From: Viridibacterium silvisoli
GTDB lineage: Bacteria > Pseudomonadota > Gammaproteobacteria > Burkholderiales > Rhodocyclaceae
Length of the DNA stretch: 64,000 nucleotides
Assembly: GCF_036017035.1 (NCBI RefSeq)
Contig: NZ_JAYXHS010000001.1
Span: forward strand, 868,001-932,000
Direction of reading: 5' to 3'
Shown here: positions 1 to 7,805 of the stretch, in pieces
Numbering within the stretch: the first letter of the stretch is position 1
Layout: the number at the start of each line of letters is the position of its first letter
Program-made: the position numbers and the translations under genes
The notes under the pieces: generated by a model
The model's input: only the letters and a program-made list of their open reading frames with translations
Told to the model about the DNA's origin: nothing
Database searches by the model: none

Positions 1-1
1 A

Positions 2-220
2 CTTCAGCTCTCGAAAGAACTTCAAAGCTTGGGCATTCCGTCCCGCCTGTACTCGCTGAACGGCAGCACAAAAAATGAGCGTGTTTGCCTTGAAAGGCGC
101 GGAGATGAATGGTTCGTTTCTTTTTACGAGCGAGGAAATGAGGCTATCTTGGGGCAGTTCCCAACCGAAGCAGCTGCCTGTGAGTACATGCTAGAAGAGT
201 TGCGCCGTGAAGCACGCTAA
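2..220 (+). CDS. small cassette-borne protein, 5' end outside the window
   Basis: The frame is open to the left edge, so the true start may lie outside; the first in-frame start inside the window is TTG at 29, giving 63 residues. The protein is small and soluble, with no signal peptide or membrane segment. It has the pattern GIPSRLYSLNG, then ERG, then FPTEAAACEYM near the C-terminus. I recall small hypothetical, sometimes immunity-like, proteins with this layout, but cannot name a family. The TAA stop at 218-220 lies inside the first core of the attC-like site that follows, which is typical of integron cassette genes. Function unknown. Confidence 0.6.
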   Translation, partial: LQLSKELQSLGIPSRLYSLNGSTKNERVCLERRGDEWFVSFYERGNEAILGQFPTEAAACEYMLEELRREAR

Positions 221-301
221 CCCGGCGGTCAAGGCCGCTCCACTTCGTTCCGCTGGACTCCGCCTGCTGCGCAGTCTTCGCCCCTTACCTCTACGTTAGG
301 C
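215..301 (+). other. attC-like integron recombination site
   Basis: The left core CGCTAAC (215-221) and right core GTTAGGC (295-301) are near-complementary. GTTAGGC fits the attC R' consensus GTTRRRY exactly. Inside, GGTCAAGGCC (226-235) can pair with GCCCCTTACC (280-289) with an unpaired extra base, as expected of L''/L' boxes with an extrahelical base. The total length of 87 bp suits an attC. It sits between the stop of one gene and the start of the next, both on the plus strand. Confidence 0.72.
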
Positions 302-348
302 GACTAGCTCCTCGACCACAGAAGACACATGTTCTGGGCAATCTAAAG

Positions 349-1095
349 ATGAACGCTCTTCGGCTTCTTTCGCTACTTCTTCTAATTCACGCTGGATCGG
401 TCTATGCGAGCTACGAAGATGCGCTAGATGCGCTAGATGCATTCAAACAGAAGAATTTTGAAGGGGCCGAGATGGAATGGCGCCGAGCGACAGAGCGAGG
501 GGATCTTAAGTCTCAGTACCAATTAGCGATCATGCTCTACTTCGGAAAATACGTTCAGAAGAACGAGACGGAAGCGCTAGCCTTACTGGAAAGTGCTTCT
601 GCCAAAGGTTCACCGGAGGCTGCATATGCGATTTACGTTTTGTCCGCGAGCAAGGAGAAAACTTTTACTCCCAAAATTCGTAAGCTGTTGGAAGCCTATA
701 TCTCCAACGGAGGCGCGGGAGGTACAGATTTCATGCGCATGAACGAACAGTATTTCTTCCCTCCAGACCCCGGTAGTTTGAGTATTAGTCAGAACAACCT
801 GTTGCCAGTTGTGTTCTCTACTGCAGAGTCATCCTTAGGGCCGCTCAATTTCGCCAACGGGCAGACTCTGTATGGGAAAAGTTGCGAGGCCTGCCACGCT
901 ATAGGAGCAGCGGGTGCCCCAAAACTTACTGACCGGAAAGCATGGCAAAAGTTGGCGAAAAAAGGACTGCCCACGCTCACAAAAAACACAATTCTTGGGG
1001 TTGGTGCCCACCCAGCCAGAGGCGGGTTGTCTCTCTCAAATGATGAAATAAGAGACACTGTATATTTCATGCTTCAGTCGGCAACGAAGAACTAG
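349..1095 (+). CDS. secreted Sel1-repeat protein with C-terminal cytochrome c5-like domain
   Basis: 248 residues. A signal peptide (about 1-20, ending VYA) is followed by Sel1/TPR-like helical repeats (about 23-115; for example LKSQYQLAIMLYFGKYV and SPEAAYAIYVL) and a cytochrome c domain (about 165-248). The haem motif CEACH is at 179-183, in a c5-type context (GKSCEACHAIGAAGAPKL). In c5 proteins the distal ligand is the Met of a GAMP-RGG segment; here the matching segment is GAHPARGG with His221 instead. It would act in the periplasm as an electron carrier or haem sensor (inference). It lies between two attC-like sites, so it is a mobile cassette gene. No Shine-Dalgarno is obvious. Confidence 0.8.
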   Translation: MNALRLLSLLLLIHAGSVYASYEDALDALDAFKQKNFEGAEMEWRRATERGDLKSQYQLAIMLYFGKYVQKNETEALALLESASAKGSPEAAYAIYVLSASKEKTFTPKIRKLLEAYISNGGAGGTDFMRMNEQYFFPPDPGSLSISQNNLLPVVFSTAESSLGPLNFANGQTLYGKSCEACHAIGAAGAPKLTDRKAWQKLAKKGLPTLTKNTILGVGAHPARGGLSLSNDEIRDTVYFMLQSATKN

Positions 1096-1157
1096 ATGAA
1101 TTGGGGCAAGTGTCACATGGAAGAATCCTACTTCTTTCTCAACTTTTCCACAGATGC

Positions 1158-1247
1158 GCCTAACTCTACAGTCGAGCGAGACGGCCATAAGCTGCGCTTG
1201 TACTTCCCCGTGCTTCGCTCCGGCCGCACCTCACCTCCACGTTGATC
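1158..1247 (+). other. second attC-like site, end of cassette array
   Basis: The left core GCCTAAC (1158-1164) and right core GTTGATC (1241-1247) flank about 75 bp containing complementary blocks (ACGGCC at 1181-1186 against GGCCGC at 1222-1227). The right core departs from GTTRRRY at one position, as is common at the last cassette. It begins 62 bp after the stop of the cytochrome cassette gene. Nothing recognisable lies between it and the end of the next gene at 1388, which is on the opposite strand, so the array appears to end here. Confidence 0.6.
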
Positions 1248-1387
1248 TCCCTGGCCACGCGACCGGTCAGGCCCCAAGAGCGGTCGCTCGCTGACGCCTA
1301 AGCCAATTTCCGCATTGGCCGAGTGGCCGCCATCCAGGACCAGGCGCATCCGGCACCGCTTCAGCGAGGCGCAGCGCAATCAGTCGT

Positions 1388-2572
1388 TCAGGTCAGGGCG
1401 TGGGCGCCCGACGGTTCTGCAGCCAGCATCGGCATGCGCCCCGTCATCAGGTAGTCGATCAACTCGCTGACGGAGCGCATCGACTGGCCGAATGGCAGGC
1501 GGCCGCCGCCGCGGAAGAAGAGGCCTTTGTCGGTTTCGCCGCGCACGGCAGCGGCGAGTTTGAGGTCGATGCAGAACTGGCCGATCTTGCCGAGGCCGTC
1601 GCGCAGGCCGCATTGGGTCAGGCAGTCCATGCGCTGCGTGCAGCGACGCGGGTCGGCCTTGGCCTTGCTCTGCAGGTCGGCTTCGCGACGCAGGTAATTG
1701 GTGAGCCAGGGCGTGGCAACGGCGCGTGCAGGCAGGCCGGCGACGCTGGTGAATTCGACCATGCTCTCCGGCGTGGCTTCCATCAGCGTCCGCTTGAATT
1801 CGGGGTGGGCGTCGCCTTCCAGGGTCACGGCGAAGGCGGTGCCGAGCTGCACGGCAGAGGCTCCGTTGGTGAGCCAGTGGCGCACTTTCTCGTGACTGTC
1901 GATGCCACCAGCGACGATCAACGGTGGTGCATCCTGGCCCAGTTCGAGTTCCTTGTAGAGCTCCTGCACTTCGCCGAGCACGCGGTCAAATTCGAAGCGC
2001 TCGTCGCGTAGTCCCTCGACGGTGCTCGCGCCGAGATGCCCGCCCGCATGCGCGGGATGCTCGATGACGATGGCGTCGGGCTTGCGGCCCTTGCGCAACC
2101 ACTTCTTGAGCACGATGCCGACGCCACGCGAGTCGGAGAGAATGGGGATGAGGCCGACCTTGGGGAAATTCGCGGTGAGATCCGGCAGGTCGATGGGGAG
2201 GCCCGCACCCATGACGATTGCATCCGCACCACTCTCGCAGGCCTGACGCACGAGGTTGGCGTAGTCGCGCACGGCTTTCATGACGTTCACGGCGATCAAG
2301 CCCTTGCCTTGCGAGGCTTCGCGGGCGCTCTTGATCTCGCGGTCGAGCGCGGTGAGGTTGACGCGGTCGATCAGCGCGCCGTCACGGCATTTGTGGGTCT
2401 GCTCGAGCAGGTCGGGATGGTGGTGACGCAAGTCGATGCTGGCGATGGTGCCGACGGCGTTCTCATGCGCCACCGCACCGGCGAGACGATGTGCCGAAAT
2501 GCCGACCCCCATGCCGCCCTGCACGATGGGCAACAACTTACGGCCAACGATTTCGAGAGGTTTGAACGACAT
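1388..2572 (-). CDS. nitronate monooxygenase family flavoprotein
   Basis: 394 residues, TIM-barrel FMN enzyme of the nitronate monooxygenase/2-nitropropane dioxygenase family. Family motifs are in order: QGGMGVGIS near the N-terminus, ADAIVMGAGLP, HPAHAGGHLG in the middle, and IVAGGID with GASAVQLGTAF for phosphate binding. The family oxidises nitronates (toxic nitroalkane anions) with FMN and oxygen; some members are NADH:quinone reductases, so the substrate is not certain. The C-terminal 80 residues carry a cysteine-containing extension (CTQRMDCLTQCG). It has its own promoter region with an FNR-type box 61 bp upstream and an inverted repeat in the leader, so it is probably oxygen-regulated. 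Cytoplasmic. Confidence 0.85.
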   Translation of the reverse strand: MSFKPLEIVGRKLLPIVQGGMGVGISAHRLAGAVAHENAVGTIASIDLRHHHPDLLEQTHKCRDGALIDRVNLTALDREIKSAREASQGKGLIAVNVMKAVRDYANLVRQACESGADAIVMGAGLPIDLPDLTANFPKVGLIPILSDSRGVGIVLKKWLRKGRKPDAIVIEHPAHAGGHLGASTVEGLRDERFEFDRVLGEVQELYKELELGQDAPPLIVAGGIDSHEKVRHWLTNGASAVQLGTAFAVTLEGDAHPEFKRTLMEATPESMVEFTSVAGLPARAVATPWLTNYLRREADLQSKAKADPRRCTQRMDCLTQCGLRDGLGKIGQFCIDLKLAAAVRGETDKGLFFRGGGRLPFGQSMRSVSELIDYLMTGRMPMLAAEPSGAHALT

Positions 2573-2580
2573 GGGCGAGT

Positions 2581-2608
2581 GCCTGTAGGGAGAAGTAGAC
2601 CTACAGGC
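2581..2608 (-). promoter_or_regulatory. perfect 9-bp inverted repeat in the nitronate monooxygenase leader
   Basis: GCCTGTAGG (2581-2589) and CCTACAGGC (2600-2608) are perfectly complementary around a 10-nt centre. The repeat lies 9-36 nt upstream of the ATG, downstream of the FNR-type box. It could be an operator for a dimeric regulator or an RNA hairpin near the ribosome binding site. I recognise no known operator. Confidence 0.45.
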
Positions 2609-2632
2609 TACGGAGGTTCACGTCACGCGGCC

Positions 2633-2646
2633 TTGACCGCGATCAA
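2633..2646 (-). promoter_or_regulatory. FNR-type box upstream of the nitronate monooxygenase gene
   Basis: The minus strand reads TTGATCGCGGTCAA, one base from the perfect TTGAT-N4-ATCAA dyad. Its centre is 67 bp upstream of the ATG, which would allow activation from about -41.5 with a short leader. It lies between the stop of the hemerythrin-like gene and the start of the monooxygenase gene. Confidence 0.65.
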
Positions 2647-2674
2647 GTTTGCGAGCGATACGCCCAACGCCGGC

Positions 2675-3190
2675 TCAACTCAAACCGCGGCGCGCGCACA
2701 TGCTGCGACCGATGGCAGCGATGACTTCGGGCGGCAGATCGGCCATGGCGCCGTACACTTCGGTCTCTTCGGCACCGGCGTGCAGCACGTAGCGCCGCGC
2801 GAACTCGGTGACGCTGGCGGGTGCCGCAACGAGTTCATTGTGTGCGGTCGCTTCGAGCCAGGGACGGATGGAGGCCCAGAGTGCAGCCAGCTCTTCGTGC
2901 TCGGACTCGAGCCGGTTGATGGCGCTGTCGAGTTCGCTGCTGCCAAGCCCGCGCAGGGCCGGGAAGAGGTCCAGCTCCTCATCGTCGTGATGCAGTGGTG
3001 CGGCCAGATTGAAGTAGCGCAGGATGCCTTTCGCGGCATGGCTGGCCTCGCTGTCGGCGCCCTTGTCGGCGACATGTGCTTCCAGCCGCGCGGCGAGGCG
3101 CGCGAAATGCCGCACCTTGTCGTGACAAGCCAACAGCATGGCTCGCGGATCTTCAAAGCCAGGGATGACTACGGTGTTGATAGTGTTCAT
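2675..3190 (-). CDS. hemerythrin-like (HHE domain) protein
   Basis: 171 residues, all helical. The di-iron ligand pattern of HHE proteins is visible: His23 (ACHDK), His67/68 with the glutamates of HHDDEELDLFP, His98 (LESEHEEL), and His137 with Glu141/142 (LHAGAEETEVY). Bacterial hemerythrin-like proteins bind O2 or NO, or protect against nitrosative stress; which applies here is not visible. It is cytoplasmic and transcribed in the same direction as the downstream monooxygenase. That gene has its own FNR-type box, so the two need not form an operon. Start ATG at 3190. Confidence 0.82.
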   Translation of the reverse strand: MNTINTVVIPGFEDPRAMLLACHDKVRHFARLAARLEAHVADKGADSEASHAAKGILRYFNLAAPLHHDDEELDLFPALRGLGSSELDSAINRLESEHEELAALWASIRPWLEATAHNELVAAPASVTEFARRYVLHAGAEETEVYGAMADLPPEVIAAIGRSMCARRGLS

Positions 3191-3331
3191 GTCTGGTACT
3201 CGCTCTTGCTCTTCGGTTCAGCCTGCGGGCTATTCGGAATCGTGCGTGTCAGCTGCGCGGCGGTTGGTCTGTCGTTCCTGCGCTCGCGGCAATGACGGAG
3301 TTTCAGGCTGCCGGCGCATTGCGAGCCATGG

Positions 3332-4153
3332 CTAGAGGCAGAACCAGCCCATGCCCTCGCCACCGCGGGCCAGCATGGCGATGGAGTAGCCCGCCGACAG
3401 GCACAGTGCCGCACCCGCAAAGCGTATGCCGAGCTTGTCCCAGCGGCTGCCTTGCGCGGCCCGCTTGTCACCCTGCGCACGCCCGAAGCGTGCCAGCCAC
3501 CACTGCGCGAATGCCAGCTGCATGCCTGAGGCACTGGCGAAGGCCACGGCCGTCAGCGCGCCTGACAGCGGATCGCCCGCGAACAGGGCCAGAGTCCAGG
3601 CCGAGTACAGCGGCCCGCACGGGATGAAGGCCCAGCTGAGGCCGACCCCCAGCCCTCTCCTGGCGGAGCGCTGCGTATCGCGCGACGAGCTGCCCACGCC
3701 CGAGACAGGCTGGCCGGCGAGAGGAGAGTCGGCGAGCGACAGGCGTGGATGCAGCACGACGCGCTGCTCGCCCTTGCCCGACGCGCCGCGCAGCCAGCGC
3801 CCCGCCTTTTCACCAATCGCGACGAGGATCTGCGGCTGACGCGCTGTGATCAACAGCGCTGCACCGAGCAGGAACATCACCGTGTTGGCCATGGTCCACA
3901 GCGGCCTGAGCAGCGCCACCCATTCGGTGAGCGCATGGAATGCCGCTGCCGTACCGCCAAGCAAGGCACCGACGAGGGCATAGCCCGCCACGCGGCCGCC
4001 ATGAAAGGCGCCCAGACGTGAGACGGTCTCACGCGGCGCACGGGCCGCCCCTGATCCGAGCAGGTACGAACTGCCCGCGCCGCACATGGCAATGCAGTGA
4101 CCTCCGCTGGCGAGGCCGAGTGCTGCGCCGGAGAGGATCAATGCGAGGTTCAT
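3332..4153 (-). CDS. TauE/SafE-like (DsbD_2) membrane protein of the cbb3 cluster
   Basis: 273 residues from ATG 4153; an upstream in-frame extension overlaps hemN out of frame and has no protein-like composition. About six membrane segments. The N-terminus has GGHCIAMCG, the Cys/His/Met pattern seen in COG2836 members that sit beside cbb3 oxidase genes. The family is annotated as sulfite exporter TauE/SafE, but this branch is generally thought to serve metal handling or oxidase assembly. It starts 19 bp after hemN and probably shares its transcript. The copper-related role is inferred from the motif and location. Confidence 0.75.
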   Translation of the reverse strand: MNLALILSGAALGLASGGHCIAMCGAGSSYLLGSGAARAPRETVSRLGAFHGGRVAGYALVGALLGGTAAAFHALTEWVALLRPLWTMANTVMFLLGAALLITARQPQILVAIGEKAGRWLRGASGKGEQRVVLHPRLSLADSPLAGQPVSGVGSSSRDTQRSARRGLGVGLSWAFIPCGPLYSAWTLALFAGDPLSGALTAVAFASASGMQLAFAQWWLARFGRAQGDKRAAQGSRWDKLGIRFAGAALCLSAGYSIAMLARGGEGMGWFCL

Positions 4154-4172
4154 ACGGCCTTCACATGCTTTG

Positions 4173-5651
4173 TCAGAGGATGCGCGAGAAGCGCGCGTGC
4201 TCTTGCGAGGCGCGCAGGTAGCGGTCGAACACCATGGCGATGGCACGCACGAAGTACCAGCCGCGCTCGGTGACCTGCAGCCACTCGTCGCTGCATTCGA
4301 TGAGGCCCAGGTTTTCGAACTGTGCCAGCTCCTGCAGCTCGCTGGCAAAGGTCTTGCGGAAATCGATGAGGTGGGCGATTTCCATCGCCTCGATGGAGAC
4401 GCGCCCCTGGCACATCAAGGCCATGATGAGGCTTCGCCGCAGGATGTCGTCGGCCGACAGCTCGATGCCTTTGACGACGGGCAGGCGCTCCTGTGCGAGG
4501 AAGTCACGATACTCGGCGATGGTCTTGGCGTTCTGGCTGTAGGTCGGGCCGATCTTGCTGATGGACGAGACGCCGAGACCGATCAGATCACCATCGGGCT
4601 GGTCGGTGTAACCCTGGAAGTTGCGATGCAGGCGCCCTTGCGCCTTGGCAATGGCGAGGCTGTCATCGGGCAGCGCGAAGTGGTCCATGCCGATGTAGAC
4701 GTAGCCATCCGCCAGCAGCGCCTCCATGGCCTGCTGCACCATGCGCACCTTGTCTTCGGCCCGCGGCAGCTCGGCATCGACGATGCGCCGTTGCGGCTTG
4801 AAGCGTGCCGGCAGATGGGCGTAGGCATACAGGGCGATGCGGTCGGGGCGCAGCGCGCGCAGCGTGTCGAGCGTGGTCTTGAACGAGGCACTGGTCTGGC
4901 GGGGCAGGCCGTAGATGAGATCGATGTTGGTGGACCGGAAGCCGAGTTCACGCGAGGCCGCGACGAGGTCGAACACCTGCTGCGTGGATTGCACGCGGTG
5001 CACGGCGCGCTGCACATCGGCATCGAAATCCTGCACGCCAAAACTCACGCGATTGAAGCCGAGGGCGGCAAGCGCCGCCATGCGCTCGCGGCTGACCGTG
5101 CGCGGGTCGACTTCGATCGAGCGTTCGCCCGCGTCACCCGTGTCGAGCTGGAAGGCATTGCCGATCAGCCCTATCAGGCGCGCCAGCTCCGCGTCGGAGA
5201 GGAAGGTCGGCGAACCGCCACCGAGATGCAGATGCGAGACGACGGGCTTCGCCGCCGTGGCTGAGGTGGACGCGAAGACCCCGCGGTACAGCGCGATCTC
5301 GCGCGCCAGATCGTCGAGGTAGGCCGTGCCCTTGGCGTGGTCGCGCGTGATGATCTTGTTGCACGCGCAGTAGTGGCACAGCGACTCGCAGAACGGCACA
5401 TGCACGTAGACCGACAGAGGCGTGGCGCGCGCGCCGACGCTGCGCGCGTGCAGCCAGCTCTCCAGCGTGCGGCTGTCGAAAGCCTCGATGAAGCGGTCTG
5501 CGGTCGGATACGAGGTGTAGCGCGGGCCGGAAATGTCAAAGCGCTGCAGCAGGCCGGTGTCGAGCGCGGCCAGTCGTGACGGATGAGCCTGTTCCGCCAG
5601 GGGTTCGGCATCGGTGGTGCTCAAGGATTGCATGCTGCGGATTTCTTTCAT
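4173..5651 (-). CDS. hemN: oxygen-independent coproporphyrinogen III oxidase
   Basis: 492 residues from ATG 5651, chosen because GAGGG lies 7 nt upstream and because longer starts would overlap the FNR-type box. It is a radical SAM enzyme that decarboxylates coproporphyrinogen III to protoporphyrinogen IX without oxygen. Seen directly: RYTSYPTADRF at about 44-54, the cluster cysteines Cys88, Cys92 and Cys95 in CESLCHYCACNK, GGGSPTFL, and the HemN C-terminal domain. It supplies haem to the cbb3 oxidase under low oxygen. It is preceded by its own FNR-type box and followed by the TauE/SafE-like gene. Confidence 0.95.
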   Translation of the reverse strand: MKEIRSMQSLSTTDAEPLAEQAHPSRLAALDTGLLQRFDISGPRYTSYPTADRFIEAFDSRTLESWLHARSVGARATPLSVYVHVPFCESLCHYCACNKIITRDHAKGTAYLDDLAREIALYRGVFASTSATAAKPVVSHLHLGGGSPTFLSDAELARLIGLIGNAFQLDTGDAGERSIEVDPRTVSRERMAALAALGFNRVSFGVQDFDADVQRAVHRVQSTQQVFDLVAASRELGFRSTNIDLIYGLPRQTSASFKTTLDTLRALRPDRIALYAYAHLPARFKPQRRIVDAELPRAEDKVRMVQQAMEALLADGYVYIGMDHFALPDDSLAIAKAQGRLHRNFQGYTDQPDGDLIGLGVSSISKIGPTYSQNAKTIAEYRDFLAQERLPVVKGIELSADDILRRSLIMALMCQGRVSIEAMEIAHLIDFRKTFASELQELAQFENLGLIECSDEWLQVTERGWYFVRAIAMVFDRYLRASQEHARFSRIL

Positions 5652-5717
5652 GATGGAGCCCTCGTTCGGCGCGTCCTGTTCCAATGCCGACATTGGCGCA
5701 AAGTCGCGCCGAAGGGC

Positions 5718-5731
5718 TTGATGCTGGTCAA
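5718..5731 (-). promoter_or_regulatory. FNR-type box upstream of hemN
   Basis: The minus strand reads TTGACCAGCATCAA, matching TTGAT-N4-ATCAA except for one base. Its centre is about 74 bp upstream of the hemN ATG. FNR control of hemN is well known in proteobacteria. Confidence 0.7.
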
Positions 5732-5758
5732 GAGGCATCTCGAAGAATGCTTACGGCA

Positions 5759-6013
5759 TTAGCGTAGCGGGTTGCGGCTGGCCTCCGGACAGGTCGAGCA
5801 ATTGAGGAACATCATCAGCACATTGCCCGCGAAGCAGATGCCCCAGAACAGGAAGAAGCCGAGCGAATACACGCTGCTGCGACTGATCTCGAGGGGGTGA
5901 CCCATCCACTGCACGTCGGATGGATCGACCATGGCGAAGATGACCAGCTCCAGCACGCAGGCCATCAGGAAAGCGGGCCATGCAGCACGGGCCAGTTTGC
6001 TCGGTGTCAGCAT
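5759..6013 (-). CDS. small membrane protein of the cbb3 cluster
   Basis: 84 residues with two membrane segments (about 11-29 and 47-70). The C-terminus has a Cys pair (NCSTCPE). It lies 29 bp downstream of the FixH-like gene and 107 bp before hemN, so it is probably the last gene of the ccoNOQPGH transcript. I do not recognise a named family. Position suggests a part in oxidase assembly, but this is only context. Confidence 0.65.
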   Translation of the reverse strand: MLTPSKLARAAWPAFLMACVLELVIFAMVDPSDVQWMGHPLEISRSSVYSLGFFLFWGICFAGNVLMMFLNCSTCPEASRNPLR

Positions 6014-6042
6014 CTGCGTCTCCCCTCTCGTCAGGCTTGCGC

Positions 6043-6312
6043 TTATTTTGTCGCGCCGGAATGTACGACTGCGCCTTTGCTGACAGCCTCGGCCGGCAGA
6101 AGGCTGTTGGCGACGCGGCGATCGGCCTGCATGCGCACATGCTCGCTGATGTACACCGGCGACAGCGTGTCGGCATCGCTATAGGCAATCACGATGGTGA
6201 TGCTGCCGGCGATGACGACCGCCAGCGGGCCGGCGATGACCAGCCAGCACCAGCCTTGTCGCCACCACGGTGCGCCGTTCGCGTGTACTTCGTCAGTAGC
6301 TGCGGAATTCAT
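6043..6312 (-). CDS. ccoH: short FixH/CcoH-like membrane protein
   Basis: 89 residues. The N-terminus PWWRQGWCWLVIAGPLAVV, then a single membrane helix and SDADTLSPVYISEH, matches the start of FixH/CcoH proteins (PW..PW.W....P..V...). The usual periplasmic beta domain of full-length FixH (about 150 residues or more) is missing; only about 45 residues follow the helix. CcoH helps assemble and stabilise cbb3 oxidase. The gene follows ccoG by 27 bp, the normal order. It may be a reduced CcoH rather than a full equivalent. Confidence 0.65.
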   Translation of the reverse strand: MNSAATDEVHANGAPWWRQGWCWLVIAGPLAVVIAGSITIVIAYSDADTLSPVYISEHVRMQADRRVANSLLPAEAVSKGAVVHSGATK

Positions 6313-6339
6313 GGTCTGTCTCCGTGTCAGTGGCGCGCC

Positions 6340-7791
6340 TTACAGCGGCACCAGGAATACCGATTTCTCGTTGATCGATGGTGCACCCGCATCGTCGGGC
6401 GGCCCTGCGGTGATGTGGAAGCGGATCGGGTTCGAACCGGGTCGGCCCTTGTCCTGCGGTGTCTGCAGGCGCACGGCAACCGAGCGACTGTCGGCCGCCG
6501 CGACGAGGATGCTGTCGTCCGACGCGACATGCAATCCGGGTACGCCGCTGACCTCGATGCTGAAGCGTTGCGGATGCTCGCTGGCATTCATGATCTGCAG
6601 GCGATAGGTGTTCTCGACGAAGCCGCTCTCGGTGACGCGCGCCAGCGCGCCGCGGTCGCGGATCACGTCGACGCGGAACGGCTTGCGCAACACCAGCAGG
6701 CTGGTCAGCAGCGCAATGCTCAGCACACCGAGCACGACGCTGTAGAGCACCACGCGGGGGCGTACGAGGCGCTTGAACATCTCGCTGACGTGCTGTGCCG
6801 GTGCAACGTGGTTGCTCAGCTCGCGCTCGGTCGCATAGCGGATCAGGCCGCGCGGCGTGCCGACCTTGTCCATCACCGTGTCGCACACATCGATGCAGGC
6901 CGCGCAGGCGATGCAGCCGACCTGCAGGCCGTCACGGATATCGATGCCGGTCGGGCAGACCTGCACGCACAGCGTGCAGTCGATGCAGTCCGCACCGCTG
7001 ACGCTCACTTCCGTCTCCTTGCGTGAGCGCGCGCCGCGTGGCTCGCCGCGCTCGGCATCGTAGGTAACGATCAGCGTGTCCTTGTCGAACATCGCGCCCT
7101 GGAAGCGCGCGTACGGGCACATGTGCTTGCACACCTGCTCGCGCAGGAAGCCGGCATTGCCGTAAGTGGCGAAGCCGTAGAACAGCACCCAGAAGACCTC
7201 CCAGCTGCCGAGCGCGAAGTTCAGCATCTCGGCGCCGAGCAGGCGTATCGGCGTGAAGTAGCCGACGAAGGTGTAGCCGGTCCACAGCGCGAAGCCTATC
7301 CATGCCATCTGCTTGGCGAACTTGCGCGCGAACTTGTTGGCCGACCACGGCGCCGCATCGAGCTTGATGCGCGCCGCGCGGTCACCCTCGGTGTGGCGCT
7401 CGATCCACAGGAAGATCTCGGTGTAGACCGTCTGCGGACAGGCATAGCCGCACCACACGCGCCCTGCCACCGCGGTGAACAGGAACAGCGACAGCGCGCA
7501 CACCACCAGCAGGCCGGTGAGGTAGATGAAGTCCTGCGGCCACAGCACGAGGCCGAAAATATAGAACTTGCGCGCAGCAAGATCGAAGACCACCGCCTGG
7601 CGGTCGTTCCAGTAGAGCCAGGGCAGGCCGTAGAAGACGATCTGCGTGAGCCACACGCACAGCCAGCGCAGCGATGCGAAGCGGCCCTTCACCGAACGCG
7701 GGTAGACCTTCTGATGCGCCTCGTACAGCGACGCCTGCTCCGGCTCGACCGGAACGATGGGGACTACCTTGCGTTTCGAGCGCACCGCCAT
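6340..7791 (-). CDS. ccoG: cytochrome c oxidase accessory protein CcoG (FixG/RdxA)
   Basis: 483 residues. Several membrane segments lie in the first 215 residues, with the ferredoxin-reductase-like motif WCGYACPQTVYTE (about 113-125) and CKHMCPYARFQG (221-232). A double 4Fe-4S domain follows (Cys269, 272, 275, 279 and Cys293, 296, 299, 303), then a membrane helix and a periplasmic Ig-like C-terminus. CcoG is a cupric reductase that helps deliver copper to the CcoN haem-copper centre. It starts 14 bp after ccoP in the same operon. Confidence 0.95.
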   Translation of the reverse strand: MAVRSKRKVVPIVPVEPEQASLYEAHQKVYPRSVKGRFASLRWLCVWLTQIVFYGLPWLYWNDRQAVVFDLAARKFYIFGLVLWPQDFIYLTGLLVVCALSLFLFTAVAGRVWCGYACPQTVYTEIFLWIERHTEGDRAARIKLDAAPWSANKFARKFAKQMAWIGFALWTGYTFVGYFTPIRLLGAEMLNFALGSWEVFWVLFYGFATYGNAGFLREQVCKHMCPYARFQGAMFDKDTLIVTYDAERGEPRGARSRKETEVSVSGADCIDCTLCVQVCPTGIDIRDGLQVGCIACAACIDVCDTVMDKVGTPRGLIRYATERELSNHVAPAQHVSEMFKRLVRPRVVLYSVVLGVLSIALLTSLLVLRKPFRVDVIRDRGALARVTESGFVENTYRLQIMNASEHPQRFSIEVSGVPGLHVASDDSILVAAADSRSVAVRLQTPQDKGRPGSNPIRFHITAGPPDDAGAPSINEKSVFLVPL

Positions 7792-7805
7792 GCTGGCTCC
7801 AGCGC

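Noticed and set aside
1300..1395. Possible third attC-like site (GCCTAAG ... GTTCAGG)
   Set aside because: Neither core fits well and no complementary inner blocks were found; it also runs into the end of the nitronate monooxygenase gene.
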